Positions 10,781 to 22,146 of a stretch of 64,000 nt of DNA are shown here, piece after piece. The notes beneath the pieces are model-generated. The model worked only from the letters and a program-made list of their open reading frames with translations, did no database searches and was not told where the DNA came from. This DNA comes from Silene conica. Taxonomy: Eukaryota; Streptophyta; Magnoliopsida; Caryophyllales; Caryophyllaceae. The position numbers and the translations under genes are program-made. Location: assembly GCA_029255685.2 (NCBI GenBank), contig CM055314.2:40120790-40184789 (forward strand), given 5' to 3'. Positions within the stretch are counted from its first letter, which is position 1; every line of letters begins with the position of its first letter.

Positions 10781-13231
10781 CTAACGGTCGTGTCGGTGGG
10801 CTGTGGGGTGGCGAAATGACTGGCCGCCCTAGCATTGTCGCCGCCATCATCGTCAAAGTCGCGTCTCGGCTGAGAAAAGCCTCCCGGGTTGCAGCTCTGA
10901 GTAGTGAACTCCGCCCCCTGTTGACTTAAGTATTCTTCAATTGCCTTCAGCCTTTGGGATGTCTCGAGATCGTGTTGTCTTAGCTGAGCATTCTCTCGAA
11001 GAACTTTGCCGAGGATACCTGCAATGAATAGTCAAACATGATATTATATTCATTTAGTAAACGGTTAAATAATTGGTTAGTCTTAATTTTTAATAAACTA
11101 TAAAATACAAACCTGGGGTGTATTGTGACTGGGTCCCAGCACTTGAGTGGCGACGACGCTCGTAAATGACTGGGGCTGCATTTCCCATACCGAGTATCAA
11201 CCCTTTCTTGTTGAAACCGCCTATTTCAGTTATGGCATTCCACTCATTTTTTGGAAGAAGATGTCTCAAAGCAACTGGGAGTAATCGCTCCATGAAGACG
11301 TGACAATCATGACTTTTCAAACCGTGTATCTTCAATTCATTCATATCGACACACCTTCTCAAATCTGAAGCATAACCGTCGGGAAACTTCAGTTTGTATA
11401 CCCATTCACATAGGACCTTCTTTTGTTCCTTTTTCAAAACGACCGAATCCCCTTTTCTTCTACTCGAACAAAGAAGTAACATGTCTTTCTCTGCATTTGA
11501 GTTTAATTTCGTTTTTCCTTTCACGTCCATGACGGTGTTAATTATTTGCTCGAAGAAATTTTTCTCAATATGCATGACATCAAGGTTATGTCGAATTAGT
11601 AGCGTGCTCCAATAGGGAAGCTCCCAAAAGATGCTTTGTTTCCACCACCCAATCCGTTTCCCTTTAAGCAAATTCAGATCACGTTCAGATCCATCCACAA
11701 TTTTCGGTAGATGTTTGACACAATCCCATACTTCATTGCCTGTTAACCTCTTCGCAGCAACATCGTGCTCAACTTTCCCTTTTCTAAAATGCACCTTATC
11801 GTTACGAAAAACATGATTCCTGTCTAAAAACTGTCGATGACAATCAAACCAACTCCATTTTTTCCCATGTTGTAGCCAAATTGACTTAGTCTCATTTTTC
11901 ATACAATATGGACATGCATGCTCACCTTGAGTTGTCCAACCAGATAACATGCCATATGCAGGAAAGTCGTTTATCGTCCATAGGAGTGCGGCTCTAAGAT
12001 CAAAGTTTTGCTTCAGGGAAACGTCATAGGTTAAGATCCCCGTCTCCCATAATTGCTTCAACTCGTGAATAAGAGGCTGCAAATAGACATCAAGGTTTTT
12101 CTTTGGATTGTGGGGACCGGGAATAAGTAATGTTAAGAGCATAAACTGTCTTTTCAAACAGAGCCAGGGTGGTAAATTGTATGGAGTAAGTATCACCGGC
12201 CAACATGAATATTGCTTCCCGAATTGACTAAACGGTGCGAAACCATCAGTGCAAAGTCCAAGACGGACATTCCTAGGCTCAGATGCAAAATCAGGATGCA
12301 GCCGGTCAAACTGTTTCCAAGCCTCCCCGTCACTTGGATGAGACATTGTTCCACTAACACGAGGGTTTTCATAATGCCAACGCATTTCGCCCGCGATGTG
12401 CTTTGTGGCATAAAAGCGTTGCAACCGTGGTCCTAATGGAAAATAAGTTAAGAACTTTTCGGGAACTCTTTTGCCATTTGCATTTTTCTCTAATTTGTAC
12501 CTATTCGTACCACATTTTCTACACTTATCAAGGTGAGCGTCGTCCATCCAGAAAAGCATACATCCTACCGAGCAGGCATCTATCTTCTGATGGGGAAGTT
12601 GAAGAGCTTTAACAACTTTTTTGGTTTCGTAGTAGTTACGCGTCATAAGATTATTTTCAGGAATCATATCTCCGATATATGACGCAAAACCATCTACACA
12701 TTTTTCAGCTAAGTTGAATTCACATTTTAAAGTGATCAACCTTGAAGCCGACTGTAGCAATGTCATACGACTTCCTACATAAAGAGGTTGTTCGGCATGT
12801 TTTAGCATTTGGAAGAAAGCTAATACATTAGGATTTGGAGATTCATCGACTACCTCGGCGTTTAGAGCATCTTCCCTAATTTGATCAATGCTATCGCGTA
12901 ACGCATCTTCCACCATATCTCTATAAGGATTGTCGGAGTGCATTGATGAGCTTCCCTCTTCCTCAACGGAGAATTTCTCTCCGTGACACACCCAATCGTA
13001 GTAGTTATCACAAAACCCTCTCAAACCAAGGTGTTTCCGTACATCTTGCTCAACTAAATACTTTGTATTCTTACACTTAGAACATGGACACCTAATTTCT
13101 CTATTCCTAACGTATTCGTCTTGTTGCTTAACATAGTTAATGAATTCATTAACACCAATTACGAAATCCTGCCTTATTTTTTTCCTAGAATCCAACCTTT
13201 CATACATCCATTTTCTTTCTAATCTCTTCAT
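10781..13231 (-). pseudogene. CACTA transposase (TNP2-type), shortened and fused to a second-ORF-like C-terminus
   Basis: Read on the minus strand, the first exon (13231 down to 11113) opens with a transposase-associated domain (about residues 1-85; cysteine cluster CPCSKCKNTKYL, then GFCDNYYDWVCHGE). The TNP2 transposase domain follows (about 250-520; LGLCTDGFAPFSQFG and HACPYC), then the start of a DUF4218 region (KSHDCHVFMERLLPVALRHL). Right after NAITEI the homology breaks and GGFNKKGLILGMGNAA begins, which looks like the plant Ptta/En/Spm (Transposase_24) type. A 94-bp intron with GT..AG ends (11019-11112) joins in phase to a last exon (11018-10781) that encodes a Leu/Glu/Gln-rich, probably coiled-coil tail. 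Full TNP2 proteins are much longer, so an internal deletion is likely. The upstream Met at 13267 is possible, but 13231 fits the domain start better. Confidence 0.8.
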
Positions 13232-13417
13232 AGTAAATCTACATATTTTAACAAACAATAACAACAACTAATTAACAACAACAATTAAATAACAACTACA
13301 TATATATATATATATATATAACAACAACTAACAACAAAAACTAGTTAACAACTTATTAACAACAATAACAATTAATTAACAACAACAATTAAATAACAAC
13401 TACATATATAACAACAA

Positions 13418-13432
13418 CTAACAACAACAACT

Positions 13433-13463
<31 letters not shown>

Positions 13464-13555
13464 CCAACACCAACAACAACACCAACACCAACACCAACAC
13501 CAACACCAACACCAACACCAACACCAACACCAACACCAACACCAACACCAACCTG
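13418..13555 (+). repeat. (AAC)n / (CAACAC)n microsatellite
   Basis: The tract changes from AAC units to ACCAAC units. Its opposite strand reads as a Gly-Val polymer in one frame, which is an artefact. Confidence 0.9.
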
Positions 13556-13615
13556 CAAAAAAGAACAATTTACATATATTGGTCTGGGGTCCTTATCTCT
13601 CCAGCCTAAACCCAT

Positions 13616-13824
13616 CTTTGAATCTTTCATACCATTAGTAAACACTCTTATATTTTCTTAATTGTAATGAGACAAAAATTGGGCAGCACTTCCCTATTGT
13701 TCTCCAAATACATTATATAGAATGTATTTGGAGAACAATAAGGAAGTATTGCCCAATTTTTGTTTCATTACAATCAAGAAAATATAAGAATGTTTACTAC
13801 CTAAATGGCATGAAAGATTCAAAG
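13616..13824. repeat. Long inverted repeat, about 100-bp arms, 6-bp loop
   Basis: The left arm (13616-13714) and right arm (13721-13824) are nearly perfect reverse complements around the loop ATATAG, for example CTTTGAATCTTTCAT against ATGAAAGATTCAAAG at the outer ends and CCAAATACATT against AATGTATTTGG at the centre. The shape is that of a foldback MITE or a young hairpin-RNA locus. No obvious short target duplication flanks it, and it lies within the CACTA interior. Confidence 0.85.
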
Positions 13825-14086
13825 ACAGTCCCAAAACGGGGACTATTCAACAATTACACCTAATGTGTAATTATTGAACGGGTACTATTCAAGAATATTC
13901 TAAAAAAATCAACAACACTAACAATCAACAACAATGCAAACTTAACAACAATATGCGACGGATTTGGGACGGAATTAGCTACTAACCTAATATCACTAAC
14001 CACCTAACAATACTAACTAAACTAATCAAATAACAATTAAACTAAACTAACTATTCCTAATAACAATAAAAAAAACAATAATACGG

Positions 14087-14540
14087 TATGTGTTGCAGCT
14101 GTGGTTGTATGACAGAAACAGTTGAGCACCTTTTCCTGAACTGTCCTTACAGCACAAAAATCAGAAATGCCTTGGCAGAATGGCTAGCAAAACCGCTCCC
14201 AACGATTGATTACATGGGGACAATGAATAACCAAACCCATCAGTGGAAAACAATGGCTATGATAGTAAATGCTTACTACTATCATACATGGAGGCAAAGG
14301 AACAGTGCAAGGGTGAATGGTATGCTCCAAACCCCTCAGAAAATTGCAGACCTCATCAAGCAGGAAGTCATGGGCAGAATGAAACTTAAGACACCCCAGT
14401 AGAACGTATACTATGTTGTTTCATTTTGTTTGCTAGTTTGGTAGACTTGGATCTGTAACCAAGTCTAAATGTCCTTGTACATGTTTTCAGTTGCTTGATA
14501 TAATATTTTCTCACATTTTAACAAAAAAAAAAAAAAAAAA
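14087..14540 (+). mobile_element. 5'-truncated LINE (L1-type) tail
   Basis: The insert ends in a poly(A) run of about 19 bases and is flanked by the duplication AATAATACGG (14077-14086 and 14541-14550). It retains only the last part of the second open reading frame and the 3' UTR, as expected from incomplete target-primed reverse transcription. It lies inside the CACTA element and so is younger than that element. Confidence 0.93.
14088..14402 (+). pseudogene. LINE ORF2 C-terminal fragment (zinc-binding domain in reverse transcriptase)
   Basis: The 104-residue fragment begins CCSCGCMTETVEHLFLNCPY, the CX2C..HLF..C pattern of the zinc-binding domain (zf-RVT) near the C-terminus of plant L1 reverse transcriptase proteins. 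A basic tail ends at a stop codon about 120 bp before the poly(A). The reverse transcriptase and endonuclease domains are absent, so it is non-functional. The same segment occurs in the second LINE tail at 59724-60170 on the minus strand with clear protein similarity (ETIEHLFVECAYSCKV). Confidence 0.85.
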
Positions 14541-14554
14541 AATAATACGGAATT

Positions 14555-15330
14555 TGCGACGGAATTTTGCGACGGATTAAACATAAAAACTTAAGACGGT
14601 ATATTAATAACGAAAGTTAGTATACATACATAAAGAGAAATGGAGAATGAAGAAGGAAGTGGCGGCGGCAACGATTTTCCGGCGGTGAGGTGGTGGCGGC
14701 GGTGACAAAGGAGAAGGAGAGTAAGGAGGAGAAAGGAAAGAGAAGGAGGAAGGAAGGATGTTGTGGTGGTCGGTGGTGGCGGCGCGGTGGGGTGGGGTGG
14801 TCGGCGGTGGGGTCGGCGGTGTGGTGGTTGCCTTAGGGTGGTGGTGGTGTCGCTCGTCGAAGAAATTGCCTTTAGGGTTTAAGCAAAAAAATTGTAATTG
14901 ATTTGGGGAAAAATATGACCCGCGGGGTCTGTATAATGTAACTTTGCGACGGAAATTTGCGACGGAATTTCCGTCGCAAATATGGTCAAGGTCAAAGGTT
15001 GACCAGATTTGCGACGGAAATTCCGTCGCAAATATTGACTCCTGCGACAGAAATTCCGTCGCAAATCTGGTCAACATTTGACCTTAACCAACTTTTGGTC
15101 AAGCCTGGTCAATATGTTTGCGACGGAAGTTCCGTCGCAAAAGTCAATATTTGCGACGGAATTTCCGTCGCAAACTTTCCCGCCATTTGACTTTAGCTTC
15201 GCGGGTCTGGGAAATTCAGGTCCGTCGCAAATTCTGTCGCAAAAAAAAAATCCGTCGCAAAGTCCGTCAGAAAACTAATTTTGCGACGGATTTTGTGTCC
15301 GTCGCAAAAATTCCGTCGCAAGGGCAGCAT
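14555..15330. repeat. CACTA subterminal palindromic repeats, right
   Basis: Copies of TTTGCGACGGA and TCCGTCGCAAA occur at 14553-14580 and densely at 14944-15320, mirroring the left end. Between them (about 14640-14870) lies a purine- and G-rich stretch with GGCGGTGG and GAAGGAGG runs and no convincing gene. Confidence 0.8.
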
Positions 15331-15764
15331 TTTTTTGTAGTGGCCTCTGAGTCCTTGATTGTGAAAGTGTGTTAGTATTCAGGTTATGTCTTAAGTTGAC
15401 CGCTGAACCTTTTTACTTGATGTTTTATATCTGCTTGCCTTGAGATTGGTACAGTGTCAGATATGCATGATGAAGTTGGTAATTATATTACTTTGGTTAT
15501 AGTCGGTTCACCCAAGGCATTAACTGACTCTTTAGTTAGTTTCGTAAATGGTTTGGATTGAAAGACCCCCCGACCGGGTAACCGGTAGGGTAACCGACTC
15601 TCCTTCAAATAGTTTCCGAAGTTGGTTGAGAGCCGTGCATTAGTGATTGCATGATAGTTGATGATCAGTTATTGAGATATTGTTATACTGCACATGTTTA
15701 TACGTGTTGGAGTGTTCTGTTTGCTTTACTTGTTACGTGTCGTTACAAAAGGTGGCTAGGAGAA

Positions 15765-17162
15765 TGATGAGTCATATTCGTATACACTTTTATGTCTCCC
15801 CTTTAGTTGTTTTGAGATGATTCTTGTGCTAAATTGTGTCATTTATATGCTGTTTATATTAGAATGTCGATACTTCCGCCTTTCGGTGTTTAATGCAGGA
15901 TTGATGCATTTATGGAGCAAAATATGGATTGGAGCACCGCGGACCCGACATGAAGGAACACACGTAGCATGGCACGAGGATCTAGGAAGGAAGAGCTAAG
16001 GAGATTATCAAAGGCAAGCACAAAGAAGAGCTCCATATAACTAGTACCTACTTTGGAGAGCCATATCTCGAGTTCTACAAATGATAATCAGGTGATTCCA
16101 ACTGGAGGTGAAAGCTCATCCTCTTAGCTTTCCAACGCCACGAAAATCACTTGATTCGGACAAGTAACGAAGAAATGGCGACCGTTTGAAGTTCAGTGCG
16201 CGAAGCAGGAATTACGCGCTGAGAGCACTCGATCGAGTGCCACCAACACTCGATCGTGTGCCTTGAGTGCTCGATCGAGTGCTTTAATTTACCCCGAGTT
16301 TCCATAAATTGTTTAGTAGTTTGTTATAAATAGAGACTTCGTAGCCTTTTGTTAGACACACTTTCTATTACTCTAAAAACCCTAATTATTACTAGTAGCT
16401 CTCTAGATTATTATTTAGCAATTGCCTTCGGATCTTGTTCTCTTATTTACGGTATTTAATCATAATCTCTACTTTATTGTTCTTCAATTATTCTTGTTCT
16501 TAGTTTATTGCTTTATTAATTATGTTTTCAATCAATATTGTTGTAGTTAGATCACAAGCCATGCGTAGCTAATTTATTTGTCTAGGGTGAAAAGGGATCT
16601 AGGTGATTAGAAGGGGGAATCAAACTTTAATGACGTTTAATTGTTAAACTGCTTATTATTATTGTTCTATTGTTGTTTTAAATCTAATTAATTAATTACT
16701 GGCCAGGATTAGTTAATTAGTGTCGCGAATTAGTCTTAGATCCGACCGTAGACTAAGACTAAGATAGGCCACAACAATTGAATAGACTGACCTAATTATA
16801 GCGACCGCATGTTAGGTTTAGATCTAAAGATTATATGAATACCGACCGGACATATGATCTTAAATAATAATTTTGCCCAATTAAATTAGTTAAATCCCAT
16901 TCCCCTGGATAATTGCCTATGTGAACTTGATCCCTAGATCTTTCCTAATACTTGTTTACATCTTTATTTACTTATTTTGCAATTAGTTTGTTAGACAACA
17001 AAAACAACCAAAAAAACCCAATTGTTACTTTAAGACTTATTTACTTTAGCAAACAGTTTATTACCGCCTCCCTGTGGATTCGATACCTTTCTTATCGCTA
17101 GCTATTAGTTAGTAGTATCCTAAGGATTACTTTGATTTAGGGTGACGACTTTACCCTTATCA
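15765..17162 (+). mobile_element. Solo LTR of another LTR retrotransposon
   Basis: It starts TGATGAGTCATATTCG and ends CCCTTATCA (outer TGAT...ATCA), and is flanked by the duplication GAGAA (15760-15764 and 17163-17167). The 3' LTR of the host element has the uninterrupted GAGAACTCTAG near 24768. No primer-binding site or internal sequence is present, so it is a product of LTR-LTR recombination. It includes three copies of a CTCGATCGAGTGC-like palindromic motif at about 16225-16285 and a promoter. Confidence 0.92.
16325..16332 (+). promoter_or_regulatory. TATA box of the solo LTR
   Basis: TATAAATA lies mid-LTR, followed by a pyrimidine-rich leader with short CT runs (about 16360-16450), a typical U3/R arrangement. 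Transcription would start about 30 bp downstream. Confidence 0.6.
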
Positions 17163-17546
17163 GAGAACTCTAGTCACTCCCCACTGATTGTGGCGTACAT
17201 GTTTTCATGTATGTAGGTACATGCAGGTTGGACGGGGTTCACGTGAGAGCTAGCGAGTGATGATCCTTTCATCCTATGACTTACACTTCACCGATTAGCT
17301 AGACTCTTAGTTTTTGATACAGTTCATGTTTTGGTGCCTGTAGGGATGTTCCATCCCAGGCTTTGCATATATTTCTTTTCCGTATTTAGAACTGTTATAC
17401 TTATCTATTTTGTTTATATCAGTTTCAGTTTCCAGTTTCAGTTTTAATTCTCCTCGCATGATGTTATGTTTAAAAAGTTTAAATTCCGCTGCATTTTTAG
17501 TACTTTGTGTGTTTTATATTTCCGCTTTCGCGAGGGGTTTTACAGT

Positions 17547-17558
17547 TGGTATCAGAGC
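17547..17558 (+). promoter_or_regulatory. Primer-binding site of the Ty3/gypsy element
   Basis: TGGTATCAGAGC lies two bases after the 5' LTR end TTTTACA. It is the initiator Met tRNA site used for minus-strand synthesis. Confidence 0.9.
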
Positions 17559-17710
17559 ATTATTGCTCCCGACGCACTCATGTGACCCCCAACCTTAACT
17601 TGACCGAATAAACAAATAATGAATGAGAGAATGGGGTAGACTTAAGGATTTACATTGTAGTCTATTTGTGAATGCTAATTGCTAAGTTAACACTTGTTTT
17701 CTTTTTAAGG

Positions 17711-18922
17711 ATGGTGAGAACCACGACTGCTAAGAACACTATAATGCAAGCACTTCATCAGTTGCTTGAGAACGAGAGACAGCAGGCAGAGACTGTTCCA
17801 CCTCCTCCACCGCCAGGGAATGAGGCCAATCGTCCTAGTAGCTTCTCTTGGATAGCATCTCAGATGTCAAGGAGCCACATGAACACTTATGGAGGCGAGG
17901 TTGTTCCGGTAGCTCTTAATGAGTGGTTCCCTGAGATGGAAAAGAGCTTCACCATGTACTCGATTGGCAGAGAGGATAGAGTGCGGCTAGCCACTCACTT
18001 TTTTACCCTAGAGGCCGATAAATGGTGGGCATTGACCGGACCGACTTTCACTCTTGATCCTTTGTTTGATTGGGAGGCTTTTAAGGATAAGCTCGAGACG
18101 AGGTTTTATCCTAAGGAGCTTAGATCACAGAGACTTAAGGAATTCATGGACTTGAAGCAGGGTAAGATGTCCGTTCAGGAGTACACCGACAAATTTAACC
18201 AGCTTGCACATTTCGCTTCGAAGTTTGTCAGGGATGAGGCTGAGAGAGTTTACTTCTACCGTGGGAAGTTAGGGCCGCGCATCGAGAGTATGGTTCGTCG
18301 TGACTCGACTTCTTTTGTGGAGGTATATGATGATGCTATTTGGGTCGAGAGTTCCATTCGTGCCATAGATGCTGAGACCCGAGCTGCTACTTCCAGCGTG
18401 ACTTCTCACCAGAGGTCAGTTTACCAGGGGAAGAGACCGTTTGTACCATCTACTTTTTCGTCTTCTTCTCAGAAGAAGCGGTTTGAGAGGTTCTCTGCTC
18501 TGGTTGCTAAGACCATTGTTCACACCGACACAGCTTCTAGTGTTTGCCACCGTTGTGGTAAACCATCTCATCCGGGCTTTGACTATTTCAAGAATGCCTA
18601 TAAGTGTTTCACCTGTAATGGATTTGGGCATCGATCTTATGAGTGTCCTGAGAGGAACACCGCACTTGGCAAGGCTGCCACTGCTGCTGCAGCGACTAAG
18701 GGAGGAAAACCGAAGGGGATGATCTTCGTGATGACTAGGGCTGAGGCTGAGGCTCATTCAGATATTGTGGCTGGTATCTTTTCTGTACTTGGTGCTGAGT
18801 GTCTTATTTTGTTTGACACTGGAGCTTCTTTATCGTTTATATCGACTCAGTTCACAGACCGTTTAGCTCTTGAGTCTTCATTGGTTGAGGAGACTTCCAT
18901 TTCCTACCTTCTGGAGACGTGA
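17711..18922 (+). pseudogene. gag-protease of the Ty3/gypsy element
   Basis: The likely start is ATG at 17711 (MVRTTTAKNT), just after the leader. The capsid-like retrotransposon gag domain covers about residues 70-215 (LNEWFPEMEKSFTMY, FFTLEADKWWALTG, FYPKELRSQRLKEFMDLKQG). A CCHC zinc knuckle (CFTCNGFGHRSYEC) follows near residue 300, and the aspartic protease active site LFDTGASLSFIS is at about 18810. The frame closes at 18922; the homologous sequence continues one frame over (SGDVIFC...), so a single-base indel near 18905-18915 separates gag/protease from pol. Whether the intact family uses one continuous polyprotein cannot be told from this copy. Confidence 0.88.
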
Positions 18923-21900
18923 TTTTCTGCTCTTCGTCCCATAGGGATGTTCCGATTATTATTGGTCAAGCCACATTTCCAGCAGACTTACTGAGATTTC
19001 CTCTCGAGGAATTTGACATTATCCTCGGTATGGATTGGTTATCGCGATACCATGCTCGCTTCGAGTGTCGCGACCAGAAAATCTGCTTGAGGAGTTCTTT
19101 AGGAGTTCGTGTTTCCTATAGGGCAACTTGCCCTAAAAAGGGTGTTCGTGTTATTTCTTCGATGAAAGCATCTCATCTTCTTAGGAAGGGTTGCCAAGCC
19201 TTCCTGTTTGTTGTTTCAACTGCAAAGCCATCGCTACCGAAGCTTGAGGATGTAGCCATTGTTCGTGAGTTTCCAGATGTTTTCCCACATGACTTGCCAG
19301 GGATACCGCCAGAGAGAGATGTGGAGTTTACCATTGAGCTTGTTCCAGGTACCGGACCGATATCTAAGGCTCCTTGCCATATGGCTCCACCAGAGTTGAA
19401 AGAGTTGAAGCAACAGTTGGAAGAGATGATCGAGAAAGGATTCATTAGACCGAGTGCTTCTCCGTGGGGTGCTCCAGTTTTATTTGTTAAGAAGAAAGAT
19501 GGTTCTATGAGAATTTGCATTGATTATAGAGAGTTGAAGAGAGTGACTGTGAAGAACAGATATCCTTTGCCTAGGATAGATGATTTGTTTGATCAGTTGA
19601 GAGGTGCTTCTAGGTTTACTAAGATTGATCTTCGATCGGGTTATCATCAGATTCCAGTGAGAGAGGCTGATATTGCGAAGACTGCTTTTCGTACAAGATA
19701 TGGGCATTTTAAGTTCGTGGTTTTGCCTTTTGGGTTGACTAATGCACCTGCTATCTTTATGGATCAGATGAACCGCACCTTTAGTGAGTTTCTTGACACT
19801 TGTGTTGTGGTGTTTATTGATGACATTCTCATTTACTCGAAGACCGATGAGGAGTATGCCGAGCATCTCCGATTGATACTTGGGATTTTACGTTGACAGA
19901 AGTGGTTCGCAAAGTTCTCTAAGTGTGAGTTTTGGCTTTCTAAGGTTGCATTTCTTGGACATGTGATATCTAGTGAGGGCGTTATGGTTGATCCCACGAA
20001 GATTGAGGCCGTGGTTGATTGGGAGAGTCCCAAAGATGTGGGAGAGATCGGTAGTTTCCTTGGTTTAGCGGGTTATTACCGTCGATTTGTTGAGGATTTC
20101 TCTAGATTAGCTCGTCCGATGACTCAGCTACTGAAGAAGGAAGCTAAGTTTGTTTGGACCAACAAGTGTGAGAGCTCTTTCCAGGAATTGAAGACTAGGT
20201 TGACTTCCGCTCCTATACTTGCTTTGCCAGAGATCGGGGTTGACTTTGATGTTTACTGCGATGCTTCGATGTTAGGGCTTGGATGTGTGTTGATGTAGAG
20301 TGGTAAGGTGATAGCTTACTCATCTAGACAGTTGCGAGTTCACGAGGTGAACTATCCGACGCATGATCTTGAGTTAGCTGCAGTTGTTCACGCCCTGAAG
20401 ATGTGGCGTCATTACTTGATGGGATCTCATTGTCGCATTTTCACGGATCACAAGAGTCTAAAGTACATTTTCACCCAGAAAGACCTCAATATGCGACAGC
20501 GTCGTTGGCTAGAGTTGGTTAAGGATTATGACATTGAGTTATTTTATCATGAGGGTAAGGCCAATGTTGTTGCAGATGCGCTTAGCCGCAAGACTTCTCA
20601 TTCGATGAGTGTTATGCGTGTATTGCCTGATGAGTTGTGTTCCGAGTTCCGGAAGTTGAGATTAGAGATGGTTGGTAGTGGTTTTGATTGGTTATCTGCT
20701 ATGACTGCCGAGCCGACATTGTATTGGGAGATTCGCCAGAGTTTGCCTACAGATGCTGCTTTCCGGAAGTTCGAGCCTAAGATTTCGAGTAGTGTTGCAC
20801 CAGATTTAGTGATTGATGCTGATAGTTTCCTTAGGTTCCGAGGTAGGATGTATGTTCCAGATGTGCCAGATTTGAGGAAGAGGGTTCTTGATGAGGCTCA
20901 CTTGACACCGTATTCAGTTCATCCGGGCGGAGAGAAGATGCACAAGGACTTGAGACTTATATTTTGGTGGCCCCGGATGAAGAAAGACATTTTGGATTAC
21001 GTGAGTAGGTGCTTGACTTGTCAACAAGTCAAGATAGAGCATAGGAGGCCAGGTGGTTTGCTACAGCCGCTCCACGTTCCTCAGTGGAAGTGGGAGTGCA
21101 TATCGATGGACTTTGTGACGGCATTGCCTAAGACAGTAGGAGGCAAGGATGCGATTTGGGTTGTGGTTGATAGGCTAACTAAGTGTGCCAGATTTGTGCC
21201 TATCAGAGAGACATGGGATATGGACTGTTTAGCCAGGGCTTATATTGCAGAGATCGTCCGTTACCATGGTGTCCCGAGAGAGATTGTTCTGATCGTGATC
21301 CTCGTTTCTGTTCCAGATTTTGGAAGGCTTTACAGGAGGCTATGGGTAGCCGTTTGCTGATGAGTACCGCATTTCATGCCGCGACTGATGGACAGTCCGA
21401 GAGGACTATTCAGACATTAGAGGGCTTGCTCCGTGCTTGTGCACTTGATTTCCAGAGTTCTTGGGAGCAGTGTCTACCGTTAGTTGTGTTTTCCTACAAC
21501 AACAGTTACCATTCATCTATTGGTATGGCTCCGTACGAGGCGCTCTATGGTAGGAAGCGCCGTAGTCCGATTTGTTGGGATCAGGCGAGTGACGTGCACG
21601 ACCTAGGACCGGACCAGTTAGCTGTTACGATCGATCAGGTTCAGCTTATCAGGGGTAGGATGAAGGCCGCACAGGATCGGCAGAAATCCTATGCTGATGT
21701 TCGCCGTAGACCTCTCGAGTTTGAGGTGGGTGACAGAGTCTTCTTGAGAGTTTCACCGATGAAGGGCGTTAAGAGGTTTGGAGTTAAAGGGCAAATTGAG
21801 CCCTAAGTATATTGGACAATTTGAGATCGTGAAGAGGATTGGTACTGCTGCTTACCTTTTGGACTTGCCTCCTAGTTTGGGCAAGGTTCATAGTGTCTTT

Positions 21901-22146
21901 CATGTTTCTCAGCTCCGTAATTATGTTAGTGACACGAGTCATGTTCTTCCTAGAGAGATCGAGAACTTAGAGCCGAGTCTTACTTTCGAGGAGCGTCCCG
22001 TGAAGATCCTTGACCGACAGGATAGGAAGCTTAGGAGCAAGGTGGTGTCGTTAGTGAAGATCCTTTGGCGTTGCGGTGATGTTGAGGAGAAGACGTGGGA
22101 GACCGAGGCATCGATTCGTGCTGCGCATCCTTCTCTTTTCGATTGA
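18919..22146 (+). pseudogene. pol of the Ty3/gypsy element (protease end, RT, RNase H, integrase)
   Basis: The protease ends with [13 protein letters not shown]. The reverse transcriptase has [31 protein letters not shown] and the catalytic [10 protein letters not shown] (about 19815-19845). RNase H has [12 protein letters not shown] and [10 protein letters not shown]. Integrase has the zinc-binding [16 protein letters not shown] and the later catalytic region with DGQSERTIQTLE. A chromodomain-like C-terminus ends with AAHPSLFD. Lesions: in-frame TGA at 19894-19896, in-frame TAG at 20296-20298, a frameshift near 21285-21300 and a compensating one near 21775. The element therefore cannot make a full pol product. 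Confidence 0.9.

Larger units (their letters stand above)
10075..15342 (-). mobile_element. CACTA (En/Spm) transposon
   Basis: The termini are CACTACAAAACAATGCT and its inverse AGCATTTTTTTGTAGTG, with a 3-bp target duplication GCC on both sides (10072-10074 and 15343-15345). The homologous LTR position near 24344 has a single GCC, so borders and duplication are confirmed inside the window. Both subterminal regions are packed with TTTGCGACGGA motifs in both orientations. The interior holds a transposase gene on the minus strand, a long hairpin, CAACAC microsatellites and a LINE tail. At 5268 bp, with a shortened transposase, it is probably non-autonomous. Confidence 0.93.
8447..17544 (+). repeat. 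5' LTR of the Ty3/gypsy element, truncated and interrupted three times
   Basis: Subtracting a TRIM, a CACTA element and a solo LTR with their target duplications leaves about 1.87 kb, which aligns along its length with 23281-25148 of the intact 3' LTR. The first roughly 1.07 kb is missing, the break falling at 8446/8447. The right border TTTTACA is followed at once by a primer-binding site. It contains the same GC-rich CCGGCTGCCTGCC repeats, the TTAAGTTCACCTC minisatellite and the ACCGGTAGGGTAACCG segment as the 3' LTR. Confidence 0.85.

Noticed and set aside
11394-12612. Plus-strand open frames opposite the CACTA transposase
   Set aside because: The minus strand has clear transposase domains; the plus-strand frames have none.
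13418-13645. Gly/Val-rich frame on the minus strand
   Set aside because: Product of the CAACAC microsatellite.
18416-18757. Minus-strand and alternate-frame open frames inside gypsy gag and pol
   Set aside because: Shadows of the true plus-strand coding sequence with no motifs.
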